DNA from: Pagrus major
Taxonomy: Eukaryota > Chordata > Actinopteri > Spariformes > Sparidae
Length of the DNA stretch: 64,000 bases
Direction: 5' to 3'
Assembly: GCF_040436345.1 (NCBI RefSeq)
Contig: NC_133230.1
Location: 8,887,297 to 8,951,296, forward strand
Part shown: in pieces, positions 48,369-64,000 of the stretch
Layout: each line of letters opens with the position of its first letter
Position numbering within the stretch: the stretch's first letter is position 1
Notes under the pieces: generated by a model
Told to the model about the DNA's origin: nothing
The model's database searches: none
The model's input: only the letters and a program-made list of their open reading frames with translations
Position numbers and translations under genes: made by a program

Positions 48369-48881
48369 TTAAAGGAGACTTATTATGCTTTTTCATTTTT
48401 TTCCTTTCCTTCAGTGTTTTATATATGTTATTGTGCATATATGTAAGTTCTTGAAAGTTAATAAGGGGAGCTCCTCTCTCCCACAGAAAACACGGCTCCT
48501 GAAACGCCTCGTCAGTAGTCCCGCCTTTAATTCCGCGACTTCGTGACATCACACCACGTCACCATGTCACACGTCTGCATAATTTATGCCTCACAGCTAG
48601 TTTGGCATGCAAGAATTAATGTAGCACAGCTTTTCTGTTGCTGTTAGCGGTGCCGGCTCAGGCGTGTTTGAGCTGACCAATCAGAGCAGACTGGGTGGTC
48701 AGGAGGGGGCGTCTTAAAGACACAGGAGCTTAATCAGACAGAGGGGGTATACAGTGCTGCAGCACTGGACAGTATTGCAAAACGGATGTGTTTTTTGAGC
48801 ACTAAAGCATGTAAACCTATCCTAGCAGTAACCCAAAATAAAATTATGAACCTAAAAATGAGCATAATATGTCTCCTTTAA
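48369..48881. mobile_element. TTAA-flanked MITE (piggyBac-like)
   Basis: TTAA at 48369-48372 and 48878-48881 bound inverted ends: left aggagacttattatgctt, right (reverse complement) aggagacatattatgctc, 16 of 18 matching. The interior, about 500 bp, has no transposase frame. TTAA target duplication plus inverted ends points to a piggyBac-type non-autonomous element. Confidence 0.75.
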
Positions 48882-50799
48882 TCATTAAACACACATTTCT
48901 TACAATACAAGTGCTCAAAATGCAGCAAAGTCTATTCTCCTTTTGATTTCAGCTAGTTGCACTGATAAAAAATACAGTCTATCATCCCCAAATCAGTGCA
49001 GGAAGTGCAGAGAGCTAGTCATACAGAAAATAAAACTGCTCGCCCAGCAGGTAATGAAGTCACCTCTGGGTTTAAATCGTCACAAGATAGATGGAATGCA
49101 GCTTTTAACTCAGTAGTTGATTTTTTTTCTTCTGTCTATTCTCTGTTGAGCATGCAAAGAGTAGTGTCGGGAGGAAGCCGGGGTTATTTTACAGTATCTT
49201 ACAAGCAGAGAAGTGGGAGGAGGAGTTGTCAGTGAGGAATCCTAACTAAATCAAACACAAACAATACTCTGATTCCTTCGCCTTGTGCACAAACATACTG
49301 CGTTATATAAAAAGGACATTCTCCAGGCGCGGGAGTGACGAAAACAAAAAACAATCTTGCACGTGGAAGCATGGAACATTATTTTGGTGTGAGAAATATA
49401 TGTACATATGGCCTCCGTTTATTATTTGACAAAATGTTGTTTAAGGTCTGAAATTCACATTTTTTTTTTTTTTTCCAAAGTTTAATCTCCAACACTGACC
49501 TGGCGTATATACAGGACAGTCAAGACAGGTTTCACTTCTTTAATAGCTACTCTGTCCTCAAGTAAACTGCTGCTCAAATTGTGTTAAAACATTTGTGTTG
49601 CTACCTTTCCTACATAGAAGAATACTGGTGAAAAGGGTCGTCTTATAACTGCTGGCACAAGTCCGTTTTGGGCTCCTACAAACAAACAAGTGAATCCTGG
49701 AGCTGCCCAAAGTGCCAAGGCACACGCTGAGACAAACATCTGTGTCTGAACATTACTCATCAGTAATGCACCTTGTGTTGTTTAACCTTTTTTTTTTTTT
49801 TTTTTTTTGTTGAACTACTGCTACTACACCTTCTGATAACAATTCTAACTTGTAATCTCTTCAGTTCAGTGCGATTCCCTCTCAGCAACACAGTAGGCAC
49901 AAAAAGGTGTGTGTCCTCACGCACTTTACATGATTGATTGTATTAAAGGGGGTCACACTTTGGAGCGATCCCTTCGATTGAACATTTAAAACTAGCGCAA
50001 GGGGACACAGAGCCACACATCCACTATCACACAGAGGAGGGTGGGAGTCGAAAGCATCGCTAAGCATCAAAATAAATATCTCAATAAATACAGCTGTACA
50101 CAAATTCGGCCTTTATGCATTCACATATAGCATAAAGTAAACATTATACCCTGCCTGCAATCTCCATATACAGAGGAGATAAATGAGTCAACCCCAGGCC
50201 AGTATTTAATTAAGCTGTGATCAGCTATACTGATATTCCATCAGTATAATCCAAGTGCATTAACACTGGGGGATAAATAAGTTATAGTGTGGTGCAGGAT
50301 AGATGAAGATGAATAAACAGGAAATTGATTTATTTATGTGCCCTCTGGCCCAGAAAACTGTTGATTTATCTATTATAGTACTGCCCACATTGGGAAAACA
50401 CTGTTTAATTATTAGCTATTAGCTGTTATTCAGCTCTACACCATGATAATATAAATAAAACAAGGACCCTGACGTGTCAATGTCGCTTCTGGGGCACTCC
50501 AACGATTGGGCTTGAGACTTCTGACGGAAAGCCTTCATTATAATTATGAGACAGACGGGGTGTGGCATTATGGCAAATGTAGGATTTTTGCGGCTTGATG
50601 GACTAAAGGTCAAAATATCTCAGCTTCTGCAGCACAGAGCCTGACCGTTCTTTTTCAAATCTGTCTCCCACGAGTCCAACAACTTTATCCCATTATTGTC
50701 CACAGTAGATCATATATTTTTCTTTCCTAGCTGAGCTGAGCACAAATCCACTGAAATTTTTCCAATCGGTCAAAGTATGAGGCTACACAGAAGTTTTTC

Positions 50800-51753
50800 T
50801 TAAAGGGTCACTCCACCAATTTCACACATCAAAGTGCGTTTACATGTCTTGGTGATTACTACTGCATGTGTGGAAAAAGTAATATAAAGCATTGTGTGGC
50901 TCCAGAGGAAGCTCCATGTAATATGACAAATCTCCTCCAGTGATGTCGCTCAGTGGCTAAGTTGCATTTCGGGTAATGTAGGCACTGGGTTTTGAAGAGC
51001 AGTCCACTGGTCTATCATTCAGTGTTGTAAAAAGTGCCAAAGTACTACTTCGGTAAGTCACCCTTACAACCAGTACTTGAGTAAAAGTCAAAGTATCTGA
51101 TATTTAGTTAAAGTATCTGATATTTAATGTACTTAAGTATCAAAAGTACAAGTAAAAGTAAATGATACATATATTTACACGTATGTATATACTGTATATT
51201 ATAGGTCGACGGATTATCAGATCTGATATTCAACATTTATCTGATTATTAGAAAAATCAGATACAGCATTTAATCTGCAAAGTAACTAGTAACTAAAGTT
51301 ATAAAATAAATGTAGCGGAGTAAAAATACAATGTTTGCCTCCAAAATGTATATGAGTGGAAGTATAAAGTAGCAGAAAATGGAAATACTCAAGTAAAGTA
51401 CAAGTACCTCAAAATTGTACTTATGCACAGTACATGATGAAGTGTACTTTGTTTCATTCCATCACTGTTAACGTTGCACTCCTTCAACACTGTTGGACTC
51501 ATTATGGAGAGTTTAAATACAAATGGTCAAAATCAATCCTACACATTTTTCTTCTTTTTAAAACCTGGTGCCTACATTACCCACAATGCAACTCAACCAC
51601 TGAGTGACATGACTGGAGGCAATAAATCAGATTACATGCAGCTTCCTCTAGAGCCACAAAAAGGCTTTATATTACTTTTTCACATATGCAGTAGTAATCC
51701 TTAAGACCTGTCAACACACTTTAATGTGTAAAACTGGTGGAGTTCCCCTTTAA
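50800..51753. mobile_element. Foldback element with about 200-bp inverted arms, TTAA-flanked
   Basis: Left arm (about 50803-51003) and right arm (about 51553-51750) are long imperfect reverse complements. They share ordered blocks such as ctccacca, gattactactgcat, aaaagtaatataaagc, gaggaagct, catgtaat and gggtaatgtaggca. TTAA occurs at both outer ends (50800-50803, 51750-51753), as for the MITE at 48369. The interior is occupied by a second repeat. Confidence 0.8.
51020..51467. mobile_element. hAT-like repeat nested inside the foldback
   Basis: Left cagtgttgtaaaaagtgcc and right (reverse complement) cagtgatggaatgaaac form imperfect inverted ends of the CAGTG-TGGAA type. The interior has aagtacttgag/ctcaagta-like phrases and tcaagtaaagtacaagtacc, wording I recognise from a very common teleost repeat. 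No clean 8-bp target duplication is visible. Confidence 0.6.
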
Positions 51754-52125
51754 GATTCTGTCTTAACATTAAAATGGGTTTCTAAGAAAATCTACTTTGT
51801 CTTCCAACCAAAAATTATGATTTAGTCACGTGTAGCCACATGTCTTGACAGTTTCCACAGCAAATTCTAAATATAGATGTTAGTCATGAATGGGATTGGA
51901 ATTGAAAGTGCAGTACTAAATCGCTGGAGCACCCCGGGGCACATAAATGAATGACAAACCATTTGTGCAAATAGAAGAAGTGAAGAGAACAGCGGGAAAC
52001 GACGAGACAAGTGTAATTCCGACTGACAGCGAAAAAAGGGATTTTTCAAATTATACAGGAAGACTCAGGCTTCTATCTAGCTTAACATAATTGGAGTCTT
52101 CCCATCCTCTGCCGCGGCAGCACAA

Positions 52126-62602
<10,477 letters not shown>

Positions 62603-62729
62603 TTACATACAGAACTTCATATGAAAAAAGACTACTTTTACAGTCTGTATGCAATGTGCATGCACAGTGAGACACACATTGATGTGGGAAGATTATTAGA
62701 AGGAAATTTTTTGTACTTTTTTTGTCAAG

Positions 62730-62950
62730 GTCAGTCAAATGATTATATTCATTATAGATTAAATTTGACAATTATTCTCTCAAGAAATGTCAGAAAATGC
62801 TTATCGCAATTTCCTAAAGCCTAAGATGATGTAGACTAAGAGTCCAAAATGCCCAAAATATTCAATATCCCATCAGAGAAGAGAAAGAAGAGACGAAAAT
62901 CCTCACATTTAAGAAACTGAGACTACCTAGTGCTTGACAATCAATAAATA
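62730..62950 (+). repeat. Degenerate hAT-like repeat in the first TTBK2 intron of the window
   Basis: tctcaagaaatgtcagaaaa, agtccaaaatgcccaaaata and aaatcctcacatttaagaaa follow the internal order of the same teleost repeat family as 42840-43105. Confidence 0.5.
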
Positions 62951-63635
62951 AATGATCAAATACCACACAATATCAGCTCTATCTGACAGGAATAAATGTG
63001 GCAAAGGTATTAGATTCTCTCCACCTAAAGCAAATAAAAGTATGACAAGGAAAACAGTAGTTTACAGAGCCGTGGTCAGGAGGAATTCATTCCCAGTGCA
63101 TATTATTCAAGGGAATACCAAAGGTCAGTTCATACTCAGTGCCTTTAAATATTAATGTAACCATAATTAAGTTGTGTGTATAAATTATAAAAACGGTGCA
63201 GTATTTCAATACCCTACTTTCTTGGAATCAAATATGTGGAGGCGCAGGATGGACGACTATATAATTTAAGAAGGTCAATCACACCAGAGTTACATTTATA
63301 AAAAAATATATTATATTTATTTACCTGAATTCTTGAGGAATTGCGATTGACTTTTAATTTGAAAGGATGACAATGCTGTTTCTTCTCCATATGTACTGAT
63401 TTTTGATTTGATAAGATGAACTGTTTTGTTTGTTTATTTGGCTGTCGTGTGTGTAAGTGTGTATAACTGTATGTTGGGTGGAGATTAGCCAATGCGTATG
63501 CTAATGGAGATCTGAATAAAAGAAGAAGTTACTCTTCTTTATTTCCCTCTGTCAGTCTGCTCACAGCAGTTCTGCCATTTAACTCTCAGTACTAGTAGAG
63601 CTTTAAGTTCCCACGTGTCCTTCACTGTCCTCCAT

Positions 63636-63636
63636 G

Positions 63637-63664
<28 letters not shown>
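63636..63664. repeat. (CA)n microsatellite
   Basis: About fourteen CA units, uninterrupted. Confidence 0.95.
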
Positions 63665-63667
<3 letters not shown>

Positions 63668-64000
63668 CCGTGTGTCGCACTAAGAGCTCAATATGTGGGA
63701 TTAGCTGCAGCATTCTTATGTAACTCTGCTCCTTAGAAGACAGGAAGTGGTGCCAGTTAGGAATAACAGCCTCACATGGCGCCCAGGCTGGCACAGCAGT
63801 GAGAGACACGGGCCCTCGGGGAACACTGCCGCTGCTGCCTATAGCACACTGCACTGCCACAAATAGCTACACAGGCTATTTTTAGATCTCTTATACTGCA
63901 GCAGCCCTACCTGGACGGAGAGACACGACCCCAAACTGTCCAAGCCACAGGTGAGATACTTTAGAGGAAGAGCAGAAGGACTCGGGCATTGTCTGATGAA

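Larger units (their letters stand above)
47010..52125 (-). other. ttbk2: Probable long TTBK2 3' UTR
   Basis: No exon or other gene lies between the TTBK2 stop and the AATAAA at 47031-47026, which sits in a typical 3'-end context (AACTGGTTATAAATAAAATA). Other AATAAA-like sites exist (e.g. near 50330 and 49416), so shorter forms are possible. The segment contains two TTAA-flanked elements and an (AAT)n tract. Its extent is inferred, not shown. Confidence 0.55.

Noticed and set aside
63912..63955. Possible upstream TTBK2 coding exon ending at a gtaggg donor
   Set aside because: In the required phase it reads SCLSVQ before the donor, unlike the conserved basic strand expected before TKKIGGGG. 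A non-coding exon cannot be excluded.

Overview
The window is nuclear DNA from a ray-finned fish, probably a percomorph-type teleost. Genes have many small exons joined by GT-AG introns, all exons I could place are on the minus strand, and the introns and UTRs carry dispersed repeats of kinds I recognise from teleost genomes. There is no bacterial operon, CRISPR array or phage module. Almost every long open frame outside the exons below is a shadow or intron noise.

Reading in transcription order (right to left): (1) TTBK2, tau tubulin kinase 2, lacks only its first coding exon(s), which lie beyond the right edge. Fourteen coding exons between 62581 and 52126 encode the CK1-type kinase domain and the long basic C-terminal tail. 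A probable 5-kb 3' UTR (down to about 47010) holds two TTAA-flanked elements, one a long foldback with another repeat nested in it. (2) CDAN1, codanin-1, is complete: 28 coding exons from the ATG at 46213 to the stop at 35211, 1346 codons, with a CpG-rich promoter and a GC-AG intron. (3) Between CDAN1 and the next gene (about 32640-34400) lie a decayed Tc1/mariner copy and an exact ten-unit 42-bp minisatellite. (4) STARD9 (KIF16A), a kinesin-3-type motor, starts at 32335 and runs off the left edge. Twenty-two coding exons give 3031 codons: motor domain, FHA domain, coiled coil, and the first 6.58 kb of a giant exon. The C-terminal START domain is not in the window.

Exon junctions were set by reading donor and acceptor dinucleotides and checking that codon phase carries through every junction of each gene. 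All three chains close without a frameshift. Two of the three products are tied to microtubule and centrosome biology: TTBK2 starts ciliogenesis at the mother centriole and STARD9 is a centriolar/PCM-cohesion kinesin. Codanin-1 restrains the histone chaperone ASF1. The trio is also clustered at human 15q15.2. As I remember the human map, STARD9 points the other way there, so its orientation here would be a rearrangement. I found no convincing novel system. The most useful second-look items are the foldback in the TTBK2 3' UTR, the STARD9 orientation, the Ser/Gly-rich loop in the STARD9 motor where KIF1 kinesins carry a lysine loop, and the GC-AG intron in CDAN1.
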